A DNA stretch of 64,000 nt, from contig JAEOAD010000031.1 of assembly GCA_036365145.1 (NCBI GenBank), positions 8,528,001 through 8,592,000 of the forward strand, written 5' to 3'. Below, in pieces: positions 22,975 to 34,063 of this stretch. The notes under the pieces were generated by a model, which saw only the letters and a list, made by a program, of their open reading frames with translations, was not told the origin of the DNA and ran no database searches. The first letter of the stretch is position 1; every line of letters begins with the position of its first letter. Position numbers and translations under genes: made by a program. This DNA is from Orientallactaga sibirica. Taxonomy: Eukaryota; Chordata; Mammalia; Rodentia; Dipodidae.

Positions 22975-23300
22975 TAAAAAATTTTTCCTAAAATTTTTCA
23001 CACATATACATCATGCATTTTGATCATAATCCCCTCCCATTACTTTCCTTTGTCCTCCTGCCCATTTCTTTTCCATTGAACCTCTTCTTCTTTTCAACCA
23101 GTCCTTATTCAATTTTGATGTTCTTTCTTTTTTTTCTCTCCTCCATCATCATGACATGTTAATGTGCCCAATATTATGCAGGTCTTGTGCAGGTAGCAAC
23201 ATGCTGTTAGGTAATGAATGCACTGGCCACATTGTGTATGGATGACAGCACTCCAAAGCATTGCTCCCTATCCTTAAACAGCTAGTGTATTTTGATCTCA
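22975..23300 (-). mobile_element. 5'-truncated L1 3' UTR, older copy
   Basis: TTGATCATAATCCCCTCCCA, a pyrimidine-rich stretch and CAGGTCTTGTGCAGGTAGC match the antisense rodent L1 3' UTR order seen in the type Y ends. It is more diverged than the copies at 18605 and 40458. Edges are approximate. Confidence 0.6.
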
Positions 23301-23319
23301 TGTGACGTTATGTGTTCTA

Positions 23320-23470
23320 CTCATGTATTCATCACAATGACTTTACAAAATAATTCCATGGGAATGGCAATTTTATTTCTCCATTTTATAGGTGAGGGAA
23401 AAGGCATGAAGTATGTAATTAACAATAGAACTGGATTCATATCTGATATAAAACAATAGCTCTCATCTTG
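23320..23470 (+). mobile_element. MIR-like fragment
   Basis: TTTCTCCATTTTATAGGTGA followed by GGGAAAAGGCATGAAG resembles the MIR core CCCATTTTACAGATGAGGAAACTGAGGC in degraded form. Confidence 0.5.
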
Positions 23471-24149
23471 TATTATGTTTCGTTTGAATGAATTACATTT
23501 CAAATAACATCAAGGAGGAAGAGGGGAGATAAGGAATTAATAGCAGGTTGTAACCTTCATGTTTTGAGTTCTGATTCCATGTCTATTACCTTTCAATCAT
23601 TAAAATTAACAATACATATGATAAAATTCTTACAGATTCAAGGGATCAGGGAGATGTAACTTGCTTCTTACAAGCTTAATTCCAAGCTCCATGTATATCT
23701 CCACTAACTCTCTGCTAAGACATTTGAACCTGTGATTCTGAGCTCAAACACATACATGACTGTCTTGCCTGTGTCCCAGACACATATAGTTTGACCCTTG
23801 GTGTCATATTTTTCCTAAATTCAAAACCTAAACAAGGGGACTAATGCCAATGACCATGGAGGTGGAAGAGTGGCTCTCAATTGAAGCAGACATCATTCCC
23901 TTGATCTGGCACCCCTACCATTTACCCTAGCATACAAGTCTTAAATTGAGCTGATGCCTGCCTGAGAGTTTATTCTGTGGCTACATTCTCCAAACTGAAA
24001 CATGTCTTCTTAGAGGGAAGAAGGAGGAACATAAGACTCAGAATGATAAGGAAACTTATGTGACTCAGGGAAACTCAAAGTATTTAGGGATTCACAAGAG
24101 CTCTTCCTTAAGTTTTATATAATCATTAAATAATTGCTAAGGAGAGATT
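23471..24149. other. unique sequence, no gene seen
   Basis: No repeat or exon was recognised. Confidence 0.5.
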
Positions 24150-24235
24150 ACTTCTATGGAACTACTTGCAAGCAATGCAGGGAGATCCAGATGCTGAGTA
24201 AGCAGTCTATCTCTGAGCTCCATCTCTAGTCCTAG
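24150..24235 (-). mobile_element. ID-like SINE remnant
   Basis: CTTGCAAGCAATGCAGGGAG and TCTGAGCTCCATCTCTAGTC resemble an antisense ID element (CTCTACCACTGAGCTACATC-type end) after heavy decay. Confidence 0.35.
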
Positions 24236-24239
24236 TGTC

Positions 24240-24420
24240 TTCCAATAGTAATTTAGTTAATTTTCATAGTCACATTTTCTTGTAGTTAATATATCCCTAT
24301 TTTATAGACTGAGAAAGGGACAGGAAGATCCAATGATGGGCCTCAAGTTTGCTGATGGAAATTCAGGACATGAATCCAGCCCATCTGGGTCATACCTTAC
24401 CCATCGCTATTTGATGCTAT
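24240..24420 (+). mobile_element. MIR-like fragment
   Basis: CCCTATTTTATAGACTGAGA then AGGACATGAATCCAGCCCAT follows the MIR order of core and 3' half (ATTTTACAGATGAGGAAAC, then GAACCCAGG). Confidence 0.55.
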
Positions 24421-25069
24421 GCAGAAAGGGAAAGGATTTGAAAAGTACACGTGCCTGAGTGCCATACTCAAGTTGTGTTTATGTAGGAAGGTGTGTTGGG
24501 GTGGGGGAGAGGGAGCATGTATCGGGGGAGTAGGCACAGGTAGATCTACTGGCACCTTTAAAAAGCCGTGTAGGTGACTGAGGTAACAGGAGCCCTGTGG
24601 AGTAAGGTGTGGGAACCTGGCCCTCTGACCTTTGTCTTTAATCGTTCCCTGGGTGTGGAGAGCAGAGCTTTCCTCTGTGCAGTTTAGGGGCTAAGCACAT
24701 CTGGAGGGGAGAAAGCTCTCTTCACTGGAGATGCCAAAGTATTGGAGGCGGCCACCAGGAGTTAGAAGTTAATTGCTGCCTCTAACTAAGTTGGATAAGA
24801 TCTTTAACAACAATTAGCACGTCTTGAGCTCCTGAGAGCAGAACTCCACTTGCTTCACTACAGTCCTCTCTGCTTCCCCTGGCTCCTGTTTTAAATTAGC
24901 AAAGGAAGCTTGGCTCAAGCCTTGTAAAACAGCGCTGTGAGTGCTATGTCTTGTACATTGTACATCATCCCCATAGGGCCTCCGTTGGCACCTTGGTTTA
25001 TTTTTCAAGGAACATATTCGAGCCACTTTCTGCATTGTAAGGTGTGTCTTCTTCCTTCTTCATCTTTTG
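24421..25069. other. unique sequence, no gene seen
   Basis: No repeat or exon was recognised. The segment 24640-24840 mixes AT-rich motifs (GTTAATTGC, GGATAAGATC, CAATTAGCAC) with GGCGGCCACCAGGAG and could be regulatory. This is speculative. Confidence 0.4.
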
Positions 25070-25126
25070 GCAGTGCTGTGGATCAAATCCAGCTTCTCTA
25101 GCATGCCAGGCAAGCTTCCATCATCC
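25070..25126 (-). mobile_element. ID-like SINE remnant
   Basis: GTGCTGTGGATCAAATCCAG then TAGCATGCCAGGCAAGC matches the antisense ID pattern (GGGGATCGAACCCAG, GCATGCTAGGCAAGC). Confidence 0.5.
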
Positions 25127-25556
25127 GCAGTCCTTGTTTGTACTTCTGAATGCGCTCAGGAGCCACAGTTTGATAGGATTGTACAGATAATCCTTGCTTG
25201 CCCTCCCTTCTCTGTCCATCTCCATGCCTCTCATCCCCAAGTCACCTCGTCCCCTTAAAAAGAAGCAACAGTGGTACACAGAGGTAAAGAGGAAGATGGA
25301 GCTCATGGAGAACTGGGTCACAATCAGAGCCCACAAAGAAAATATTTTTTAATAAGCACTAATCCAAAGGTCAACCTTTGAATGGGTCTAAGTTTGGAAG
25401 AAAGCTCCTGCCTATTTTAAGTTAGTTGAGACATACTGCCATGACCTTCACAAAGTACAGCTTTCCCCTCAGGGGTATTCTAAAGTCATTTTGGTCATTG
25501 CAACTAGCTTAGCAAAAAACAACTCAGCATGGTTGTTTGCCTTTGTTTTGAGTTTT
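25127..25556. other. unique sequence, no gene seen
   Basis: No repeat or exon was recognised. Confidence 0.5.
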
Positions 25557-25590
25557 CTTTTCTTTCTTTCTTTTTTTTTTTTTTTTTTTT
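25557..25590. repeat. (CTTT)n and poly(T) run
   Basis: Three CTTT units then 20 T residues. It could be the tail of a lost antisense retroposon, but no element body follows it. Confidence 0.85.
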
Positions 25591-25859
25591 GTTTAAAATA
25601 CAATTCCTGATGCTCAGGGAAGCATTTCAGACAGACCTGAAATAGCCATGGAATTTTCCCTATTCACGTGTTTGGTTTTTCTTTCATTCATCACTGGCTT
25701 AGTGAGTGATAAAATTCCCCATGAAGAGAGAAAGGAGAAAGAAAACACAGTGTTACCCCCCAGAGTTTATGAAATAGTGAAATAGTGAGGGAGAGAAACA
25801 CATTCAGCTCAGGAATGAGGGACCAGAACCAACACTTAAGCACACACAGGAACTCTATT
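25591..25859. other. unique sequence, no gene seen
   Basis: No repeat or exon was recognised. Confidence 0.5.
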
Positions 25860-26000
25860 GAGTGTTTATATTTATAGATTTATATTTATATTTTATATTA
25901 TAGATTTATATTATATTTAAATTTATATTTTATATTATAGATTTATATTATATTTAAATTTATATTTATAAATATATATGTTATAATATATATATTTAAC
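25860..26000. repeat. AT-rich tract with 37-bp tandem repeat
   Basis: Nearly pure A+T. A 37-bp unit beginning TTATATTTTATATTATAG is present twice and perfectly at 25886-25922 and 25923-25959. Shorter related words flank it. Confidence 0.9.
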
Positions 26001-26004
26001 CTTT

Positions 26005-26105
26005 CCATATGCCTGTGATATAAATACAACAGATGAGGACACAAAGTTAAAGAAGTTGTACAAATTTCCTAAGCCCACAGCCAGTTTGTGACCAACTCAG
26101 GTACT
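26005..26105 (+). mobile_element. MIR-like fragment
   Basis: CAGATGAGGACACAAAGTTA followed by CCACAGCCAGTTTGTGACC resembles the MIR core (CAGATGAGGAAACTGAGGC, CACAGCTAGTAAGTGGC). Confidence 0.55.
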
Positions 26106-27374
26106 AACCCAACTTTTGGGTTTATTTTCTGTCATTTCAGCTCTGTCATGAGCTGTGAGGCACAAAGCCGTGTGGCTTAATTGGCAGATGTGAACATATG
26201 CACATCTGTACTTGGATGCTGCAAAGAGGGTGAATCTCACAGGGTCCTGGAAAAGGAACCATAGAACAGACTATACCTGAGCAGATCAGCAAAACGCTGT
26301 AGGTGTGTGTGCCTCTTATAAGGGGAGGTGTCAAAGAACAAGGTGCAGGCCATGTTTGTGGAACTATGTGCCATGTGTCTTATAGGAGAAGAAAGATTGT
26401 GTGGGAAAATGATGGCGAGAGAGGAAATCTATAGCCAAACAACAGAGTTGGAGCCTAAGCCTGGGATATGAGGCTGGCTGCTTTGGCTCTTGGGTGCTGA
26501 TAGTCATCTGTTACAATCTCATGCCAGGTTACTGTCTGTCTGTCAAGGTCCAGTTGACTCATTATGGCCTGCTTCAGAATGCTGGCACCATCCCAACTTT
26601 TTACGGGCTGGTATCAGCAGCAGCATGAGCTGCCTACCATCCTGCTTCAGTCATATAATAATCATTAACACTGGGAAGAAAACCCAAATAGTCTGAAGCT
26701 GCTTTCTAGCCCTATCTTTCCAGGTAACTTGAGCCGAGACATTCCCCATACGTAACTGATTCTTCTTCAAAGTACATAGTAATTTTGATGGTAAGCCACC
26801 TCCAAGGGTATTGGACACCCTTCATTTCCTGTCTCCTCCACTAGCATGCCATTTTGTGTTCTCTGAGAATTCCTTTCCAAATGATTGCTTCTCCAGTCTC
26901 TCTTCTTAATCGTAGCCCAGTTCTACTCCAAGCCTGTTTTACTTATCTGGCCACCTCATGAAGGGCACTCGCCCTGATGTTGGTTCGATAATCTTCATGA
27001 CAGATATTTACTTAGTTTTCTTAGTTCAATGCATGCACCATGTTCAATATTCTTGTCATTGCTTATGAATTGTTTAGACCATCATATTATTAAAGACAAA
27101 TCACATGGCATGCTCCCCATTCCCACTCTGATATTCATACCTTAATATTTCCTACATGCACTAGAAGATTGAGTAAAACATAAAAGCAGAACTTTAATGC
27201 AAATAGGAAGAGAAGGTGTCACAGGAGGTCATGTGACCTTCAGTGTATGGGAGGGTAAGTCTGGAAATGAAAAAGAGTGGTACACAAGACATTGGCTCTT
27301 ACAAGTGTAAGGAATTCAAGGACTGACAGAGGATACTTGAAACGATGCTTGTGAGGGGGTAAAAGAAAGGAACT
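26106..27374. other. unique sequence, no gene seen
   Basis: About 1.27 kb with no recognised repeat or exon. Confidence 0.5.
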
Positions 27375-27383
27375 ATAAAACTT

Positions 27384-27581
27384 GGGGGATGGAGAGATGG
27401 CTTAGCAGGTTAAAGCAGTTGCCTGCAAAGCCAAAGGGCCAGGTTCAATTCCCCAGTGCTTACATAAGTCAGATGCACAAGATGGCACATGCATCTGGAG
27501 TTCATTTGCAGTGGCTAGAGGCCCTGGTGTATCCATTCTCTCTCTGTCTGTCTCCTTTCTCTCTCAAATAAATAAATAAAA
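27384..27581 (+). mobile_element. tRNA-derived SINE, short form
   Basis: Complete: GATGGAGAGATGGCTTAGC head, GGTTCAATTCCCC B box, GATGCACAAGATGGCAC body, CT stretch and (AAAT)n tail. Target-site duplication ATAAAACTT lies at 27375-27383 and 27582-27590. Confidence 0.92.
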
Positions 27582-27699
27582 ATAAAACTTATTATAAATA
27601 TTGGTCTAAGATGAGGTTATGGAATGGTGTGAGAAGGACCTTATATAAAAGTGATGATATTTGAACTTGACCTTAAGGGATGCATAGGAGTTTATAGGA

Positions 27700-27808
27700 A
27701 AGGCCTAGCACTCAGGAGGCAGAGGTAGGAGGCTCACTGAGTTTGAGGCCACTCTGAGACTACATAGTGAATTTCAGGTTTCCAGGGAAACCCTATCTTG
27801 AATAGCCA
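27700..27808 (+). mobile_element. B1 SINE, 5'-truncated
   Basis: CTAGCACTCAGGAGGCAGAG, CTGAGACTACATAGTGAATT and GGGAAACCCTATCTTGAATA are sense B1 landmarks. The first part of the element is missing. The tail has expanded into the AAAT microsatellite that follows. Confidence 0.82.
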
Positions 27809-27817
27809 AAAAATAAA

Positions 27818-27849
<32 letters not shown>

Positions 27850-27868
27850 AATGAAATAAAATAAAAAG
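27809..27868. repeat. (AAAT)n microsatellite
   Basis: Perfect AAAT units with a few AAAAT interruptions, growing from the B1 tail. Confidence 0.93.
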
Positions 27869-27917
27869 GGGAGAAGTTGGTGAGTTACTATCAAAGCAAG
27901 AATTGCATGTGTTTAGC

Positions 27918-28290
27918 TTGAATGTATGTGTCCCCAAAGACACATTATTAACCGTGTAACCTGTGTCTCTAGTTTCCTGGCTGCAGGAGGTGTCACTGTG
28001 TGGGCAGATCCTATGACACAGCCCCAAGGTGTGTTTGGGGGTGAATCTGAATTCCAGCCCAAAGATAGCCAGAGAGGTTGAGCTCTGGGCATCCTGCTTG
28101 CTGCTTTGTGGTGTTTGCTGGCTAGTGGAAGTTTCTCTCTCTGCTTGGATTTATGAATGGGAGCCAGCTTTTTCTCCTATTGATGGAACTTCTGCAGGAT
28201 CTGTAAGCTTGAAATAAATCTCTTCCTCCCATAAAACTGTGTTTGGTTGGGTGTTCATTCTAGCATTGTGGAGCTGACTATGACAGACAA
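27918..28290 (+). mobile_element. LTR-like (MaLR-type) element
   Basis: The right part carries GTAAGCTTGAAATAAATCTC (polyadenylation signal) and GTTTGGTTGGGTGTTCATTC, then GGAGCTGACTATGACAGAC. This is a typical rodent or MaLR LTR 3' end. The left edge is approximate and no duplication was found. It resembles 57838-58233 in plan. Confidence 0.5.
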
Positions 28291-29075
28291 CATGTATAAA
28301 GGCCTCGAGAAAAAGAAGAGCAAAACATGCTGGCAATGGAGGGAAGGTCAATATGGCTAGCTGTGTGTATATCTTCCTTCAAAAGTCAGCTGTGTCATTT
28401 GTTCAGTTGTGTAAGTTGGAGATCATCCTGAACATGGGCCTTATCCTGAACATCTTTCTAACTACCACAAACCATTTAACTCAAGTTATGTTGTATTTAT
28501 GCTTTAAATGTCTTTACTCTCTGTTACCTACTTCTGTTAAGTACACAGTAACCTTTAACTTGGGCTCCTATTTCTATTCTTGATCTCATGTTAATTTAAA
28601 CTCTCTAGTTCAGAGACAGGAAATCTTTTAGGGCTTTGAGCAATTTCGTAGATTAGAGAAAAATAGAAACTACGCCCACATAGAACTAAATACACTAGAT
28701 AGGTGAATATAGCATAGCTGAGCTATGAGAGGGGAAATCAAATCAGAGAATTCATAAAAATAAATAAAACTGCTCATCTGCAGCAGCTGTCTCTTACCAT
28801 GGTAGTTTATCCTCTGGGTTTCAATGGTCCATATATACTAAAGAAGACATGAAAGCCTGGCCAAACATAGGAGAGAGATAAAATAAAGACACCCTGAATA
28901 AAGCTCAGATTTCCAAGAGTGACATCACTATGAAGTAAAATAAGATAAAAACAACATCTGCTGAGGGAGACTGTGGTGATATACATGCATATATGTGTCT
29001 GTATGCCTACAAATATGTATTAAAATAACTATGAAGTTTCACCTTACTCCATAAAGGATGACGATCATTAAAAAA
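28291..29075. other. unique AT-rich sequence, no gene seen
   Basis: No repeat or exon was recognised with confidence. Confidence 0.5.
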
Positions 29076-29084
29076 AAAATCAAA

Positions 29085-29484
29085 TGAGGGGCTTAAGAGA
29101 TGGCTTAGAGGTCAAGGCACTTGCCTGCAGAGCCAAAGGACCCAGGTTTGATTTCCCAGGACCCATGTAAGCCAGAGGCTCCTAAGAGCTCATTACTGAA
29201 GTAGATTTAAAATACACCAGGGCTCAGGGAATTTTGTGGAAGAGTGGATAGAATGATTGTAAGAGTCACAGGTTGGGATGTCATGCCCAGAGTCACAGCC
29301 TTCCCCCAATAATTGCTGCTCCCACAATGCATAACCCACATCCCCATTGGGAATACCAGCAAGCCAACTGAGGAGGGAACCTCTGCAGAACTGAGGGCAG
29401 AGAGGAGGGAAAAGATGGTACCAATACGTGATATATCCATACAAAATATGTTCTTAATAAAAAAAGAAAAAAAACAAAACAAAG
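29085..29484 (+). mobile_element. chimeric retroposon: tRNA-SINE head joined to L1 3' end
   Basis: 29085-29175 is a complete SINE head and early body (GGCTTAAGAGATGGCTTAG, GACCCATGTAAGCCAGAGGC). From about 29172 the sequence becomes an L1 3' end: AGAGGCTCCTAAGAGCTCAT, CTGAAGTAGATTTAAAATAC, GGCTCAGGGAATTTTGTGGA, ending in AATAAAAAAAG and an A-rich tail. The L1 part matches antisense 38875-39138. One 9-bp duplication, AAAATCAAA (29076-29084 and 29485-29493), flanks the whole unit. This supports one insertion of a chimeric cDNA. Confidence 0.72.
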
Positions 29485-29576
29485 AAAATCAAAACAAGTG
29501 TTTATGTATGTATAAAAGATTCAATGGATGCATGCTGTAAAACAATAAACATTCTGAGGAGATAAAATGAAATATG

Positions 29577-29729
29577 GTCTGGAGAGATGTCTCAGGTTAA
29601 AAGGCACTTGTTTACAAAGACTGACAGCCAGGGTTTGATCACCTAGTACCCACATAAAGTCAGATGTACAAACTGATGCATGCATCTGGAGTTTGTTTGC
29701 TGTGGTAGGCGGCCCTGGCATGCTCTATC

Positions 29730-29780
<51 letters not shown>

Positions 29781-29875
29781 ATCTATCTATCTATCATCTA
29801 TCATCTATCTATCTATCTAAGCTATCATCTATACCTCTTTCTGTCTGTCTCAAATAAATAAATAAAATTAAAAAT
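29577..29875 (+). mobile_element. tRNA-derived SINE with (TATC)n expansion
   Basis: TCTGGAGAGATGTCTCAGG head, GGTTTGATCACC B box and TGCATCTGGAGTTTGTTTGC body. The CT stretch is replaced by a TATC array, then CTGTCTGTCTC and an AAATAAATAAA tail. Confidence 0.85.
29729..29830. repeat. (TATC)n microsatellite
   Basis: About 20 TATC units in several blocks separated by ATC, inside the SINE CT region. Confidence 0.95.
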
Positions 29876-30169
29876 AAATCAATTAAAACACATGAAAGGC
29901 TAAAGCCTGAAAGAACAAAATTATGCAAAAACCAAAAATAGATTCATAAACACTATGACTAGGATATAGAATATAAAAAATATGGTTGATTACTACAAAA
30001 ATTGGAGAAGTTAGAAGTATGATGACAGAGAAAGAGTCTACCAAGAATCACCTGGCAGATAGGACAAGGAGATAATGTAATATTCTTGAAATCAATACAT
30101 CACCATTATACCACAAGTTTTATTATATATTTTATTTCTTATATATTATTTATTATAGTATTAGACACA
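29876..30169. other. AT-rich sequence, possibly old L1
   Basis: A-rich sense-strand composition like the L1 fragment to the right, but no clear landmark was found. Confidence 0.3.
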
Positions 30170-30830
30170 GACAGATGAATGATGCAATGAAGGACACTAG
30201 AGAATTGATAAAAAGTAACTTGGGAATCAAATTTAACAGATCATAGACCAAAGGGCAGAAAGATACAAAACATTAGGGTTCAAGAGAAACAAGAGCACAA
30301 TGTAAGGAGGTCATGATGCAAGTCTAGGTTTCCCAAGAGAAAGAGTGAATGGAATGGAGAAAAGACAATATTTGAACTGATAATGGCTAAACTCCTTCAG
30401 TGGTAAAAATAAATCAATCATCATACACAGAAAGACCAGCAAATCCCCTTGAAAACAAATAGAATGAAATTTGTTCTCCAATACATTTGAATGTAGGACA
30501 ACCTAGACAAGAAGTTCTGAAAAACAGAGCAAAAAGAATAGATTGAAACAGCAGTGAGAATAAATACTGCTGTCTACTCAAAAGTAACAATGGGAGTCAG
30601 AAAAAAAGAAGAGAGAAAATTTACCTTCGAGGGTAAAAGAAGATACTTTTCAACAATGTAAGGCGATATTTTCAGACAAATAGAAATGGAAGCATGTCAC
30701 TAGTGAAAGATCTTCACTAATAAACCTCTTGTGACGTACCGCACGAACAGGAGAAATGTTACAAGGCATGGTAGCTATATTATAAGAGGGAATAGAGTGG
30801 AAGAAAATGTCAAGCAAGTAGGTATATCTA
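30170..30830 (+). mobile_element. old mammalian L1 (L1M-type) fragment
   Basis: AAGACAATATTTGAACTGAT, AATGGCTAAACTCCTTCAGT, CAGCAAATCCCC, ACAATGGGAGTCAG, TATTTTCAGACAAATAGAAA and AACAGGAGAAATGTTAC follow the order of an old L1 segment. The same region is found in antisense at 36345-37790. It is non-functional and highly diverged. Confidence 0.6.
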
Positions 30831-30898
30831 AAGCATCCACTATTGAAAGCCATAAGGGTGTTACCCTGTTTGTGTGATCATTATACATTTGGACCAAA

Positions 30899-30955
30899 AT
30901 GCAAAACAAAACAAAACAAAACAAACAAAAAAAAACAACAACAAAAAACAAAGGC
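30899..30955. repeat. (AAAAC)n simple repeat
   Basis: AAAAC units grading into AAC and A-runs. Confidence 0.9.
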
Positions 30956-31227
30956 AGTCAGGGGTGGGACAGTTAGCAAAGCCTTCTATAGCCTTGTAAT
31001 GTTGATACTAGGGTAAGCACAGGAGCTTCAGGCTTCATGTTAAATATGTATGTGACCATGTTTAGAGACGCATCAGGTTGTAAGTTTTTGTGTGATGATG
31101 AAAATCAGCAGATTTGCTCAATACACACCAAATATGGGTTTTATGAACTTGAATTGTGGCTAGATGCAAGTGAGAAGCTTAATGATCAATTTCATTTAAC
31201 TTTAATTAATTTAACCATAAACTTAAT
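30956..31227. other. unique sequence, no gene seen
   Basis: A 70-codon open frame at 31037-31249 has no recognised signature and runs into the LTR. Confidence 0.5.
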
Positions 31228-31233
31228 GTGGCT

Positions 31234-31695
31234 TGTAGGGCACAGTTAAAGGCCCCCAGGCTACTGGCGGTTTAGGCAGACCTGAGGTGTCAGGCATGAC
31301 TAAGGGCTCTGGACCCTGAGGTTGCAGTGAGCCTGAACTCCAACAATCTCGACACCTGCAGGAGTGAAACCACTCTCTCCCCCCAGCCCTGAAGCACCTG
31401 GACATCCTGATAAGACTTAGGTTTCGCTTTCCCCAGAGCCTTGTGACCTTTGTCCACTTATGTTACTATATGTCAATGAGGTATCAGCCAGTACCCTTCG
31501 CACAGCCAATCCCCCTGTGACCCATATCCATACCTCTTCCCGCCACTACATGAACATTTATAAACCCACTTCCCTGGCAAATAAACAAGCTTTCTGCTGA
31601 CACAGTCTCCCAGGTGTTTCTTCCTGTTGTACTCACAGCCACTCAAGATGCTGCTCCACAGTTGCCTGGGCGGTCATGGAGACACCAGGCACTGC
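31234..31695 (+). mobile_element. solo LTR, short variant, class II-like
   Basis: Starts TGTAGGGCAC and ends GGCACTGCA, so TG...CA. It is flanked by a perfect 6-bp duplication, GTGGCT, at 31228-31233 and 31696-31701. Landmarks are a CCAAT box (AGCCAATCCCC, about 31503), TTTATAAAC (31557) and AATAAA (31580-31585). A 6-bp duplication fits ERVK-type integration. No retroviral genes are adjacent, so this is a solo LTR left by recombination. It is related to the antisense LTR at 17902-18508, which has an extra U3 unit. Confidence 0.87.
31580..31585 (+). promoter_or_regulatory. LTR polyadenylation signal AATAAA
   Basis: It sits 23 bases after a TATA-like TTTATAAAC. The matching site in the antisense LTR is also conserved. 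Activity is not shown. Confidence 0.55.
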
Positions 31696-31701
31696 AGTGG
31701 C

Positions 31702-32559
31702 TCATGGCTACACAGTGTTGGACAGAGGAATTTTAGAGTAACCACTGAAATAATAGCAACAGTATATAATTTCTGAATTAATATAGAGGAAAAATGAAAT
31801 TCTGTCTTGCAATCAAGTAATAAAAAAGCAATGAAGAAAAATGCCATGTGATATGCTTCTTCAAAATTATTTCCAGTTTCTGCAAAACAACTGTTACTGA
31901 ATGTTGAAATTAGGAATATGCCCTTTGTTAGACCATTCCCTCCTCTTTGCTCTCTAAAGAAACCCTCCCAATCATTTAAGTAGTTCTTATATCTCAGGGA
32001 GCTCTCTTCAGCTGTCCTCCTACAAGTCAGGTGCCCTATTAATGCTCATAAGGTATAATTACCTCTCCAACTTTCATTACTCTTAATTTTTTTATTTTGA
32101 AATAATTATGAAATCATATGCAGTTGTAAACAACAATGCATAAATTCCATGTAACTTTTACATAGTTTCTCCAATGATTACTTTCTGTAAAACTATAGTT
32201 ATATAGCAGAGCCAGAATATTTTTTTATAAATAAAATTGAGATATCTTTAATTAATGAATAATATTTAATGAAATTGATTATTATAAATTTCCTTAAAGC
32301 AATATCCTTAAAACATTATATTGATTATTAACTATGTAATAAGACTTGATGTAGCATGCTTCCTTCAATTTTATTCTTACTTATCAAACTTAAGGGTAAA
32401 TTAGTTTATATCTAAAAACACCTAGTTGGACTTTTGACTGGAGGACTGACAAAAAGGCTACCTGTCTTGGAAGAATTGACATGTGAATTATGATGAGTTT
32501 TCTAATTCCTAAACATGGTATTTCCTTAATTCATTCAGCCTTCCTTGGTCATATTTAAT
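31702..32559. other. AT-rich unique sequence, no gene seen
   Basis: No repeat could be named with confidence. Confidence 0.5.
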
Positions 32560-33785
32560 TAGAATCTTGCACAGTGTATTTAATTAGTATATTCCATTTA
32601 AATACCCTGTGCATGTTTTGCAAGATTTGTCCCTAATATTTACCTAATCCAATTATAAATGACATTGTACTTTTAATTTTTGCATCTATGTATTTATTGA
32701 TAGTGTTATAGATTGTGTTGATAGATACAGAGTTGAGTTTCTATATTTAACCCATATGCTAACAACTTGATGAACTCAATATTCTTTCTCAGAGTTATTG
32801 TATGGAGTTTTTGGGATTGTCTATATACAACAATATGGCATCTACAAATAGGGATAGATTGTGATTTTATTTATGATGTGTATATCTTTTATTTCTGCGT
32901 TACAGTATTTGGTACAATATCCAATAGTCTTCCAAAAGCAAATTTGACTTTAAATATTCTTGTGTTGCTCAGAATCTTGGAAGGAATGCTGTAGTTCATC
33001 ATTAAGCATGCTGGTACTAGGTTATGTGTATATATACTTGTAGACATGAAGTGTTTCAGTGTATTCATATTTGTTCTGAGTGACATTAACTAAGATCAAG
33101 TACTGGATTTTGAGAGAACTCTTTCTGCACTTACTGATATGAATACATTCTCATTTTTCTTCAGTCAGTTAATAAGTGATTACAGTGATTTATTTTCAAA
33201 AAATTTAGCCAAACTTCTGTTTGTGAAAGAAACCTCTTTTGGGTCTGTCATAAAATAATTTGATTTAAAGTATTTCATTAAAATACTTTTTATGTATCTC
33301 TGAATCCTACTTTTTAATATATTATGGATATTTATGTTTATATTAATGAGGTTATTGGCTTCTAGTTTTATTTTTTATAAAAATTATTTATTTATTTATG
33401 AGGTGATAGAGAGAGAGGGAGATCAGGGTCTCTTACTGCAAACAAACTCATAATCATGAGCTACTTTGCTGTTACTGGGGAATTGAACCTGGCTGGCAGA
33501 TTTTATTTGCAAGTGAGTGCTTTTAACTGCTGAGCTATCTCATCTACCCAGCCTATTTTCTTTTCTCAATATGACTTTTTTTTGACTATCAGTATAATAT
33601 TGTCTTCATAAGGCTAATTGGGAAGTTTTACTTCTCTTATTTTCTGGAAGAAATTATGTAAAATTGGTTATTTTTAGTCCCTAAGTAGGTGATATAATTA
33701 TCCAGTGAAACTATCCAGTCCTGAAGATTTCAAGAGATTTTAAAATTATGTATTTATTTTTAAACAATTGTAAGGCTATCAAATT
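32560..33785 (-). mobile_element. old L1 (L1M-type), ORF2 reverse-transcriptase segment
   Basis: Antisense ORF2 landmarks in order: GATGAACTCAATATTC, GGCATCTACAAATAGGGAT (active-site region), CTTTCTGCACTTACTGATAT, GTCTTCATAAGGCTAATTGG and CCAGTCCTGAAGATTT. Heavily diverged with no open frame. It is interrupted by a SINE at 33374-33551. Confidence 0.7.
33374..33551 (-). mobile_element. tRNA-derived SINE, short form, diverged
   Basis: Antisense (TTTA)n tail, purine stretch GATAGAGAGAGAGGGAG, ACTGCAAACAAACTC body and GCTGAGCTATCTCATCTACC head. It lies inside the old L1. No clear duplication. Confidence 0.8.
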
Positions 33786-34063
33786 AGTATTTAATATTGT
33801 GTTCTATAATTTTAGCCATTCTAAAGTTTACAGTTGAGTGGTTTTTATTATAGTTACAAGGTTATGGAACCTTCTTATGTGATTCCAGAATATTTACATC
33901 ATTCTAAAACAAACTCCACACCCAGCAAGTTTCTCCATTTTTCTTCTCTCAATCCTTGGAAATAACTTATCTTTATGAATGTATGTATACTAAATTATTT
34001 CACGTACATAACATCATATATGTGATCTTTTATATCTGCCATTTTCTTTAAAATAGTATTTTT

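Noticed and set aside
17902..31695. A 13-kb provirus bounded by the two related LTRs
   Set aside because: They are in opposite orientation, each has its own flanking duplication, and no retroviral genes lie between.
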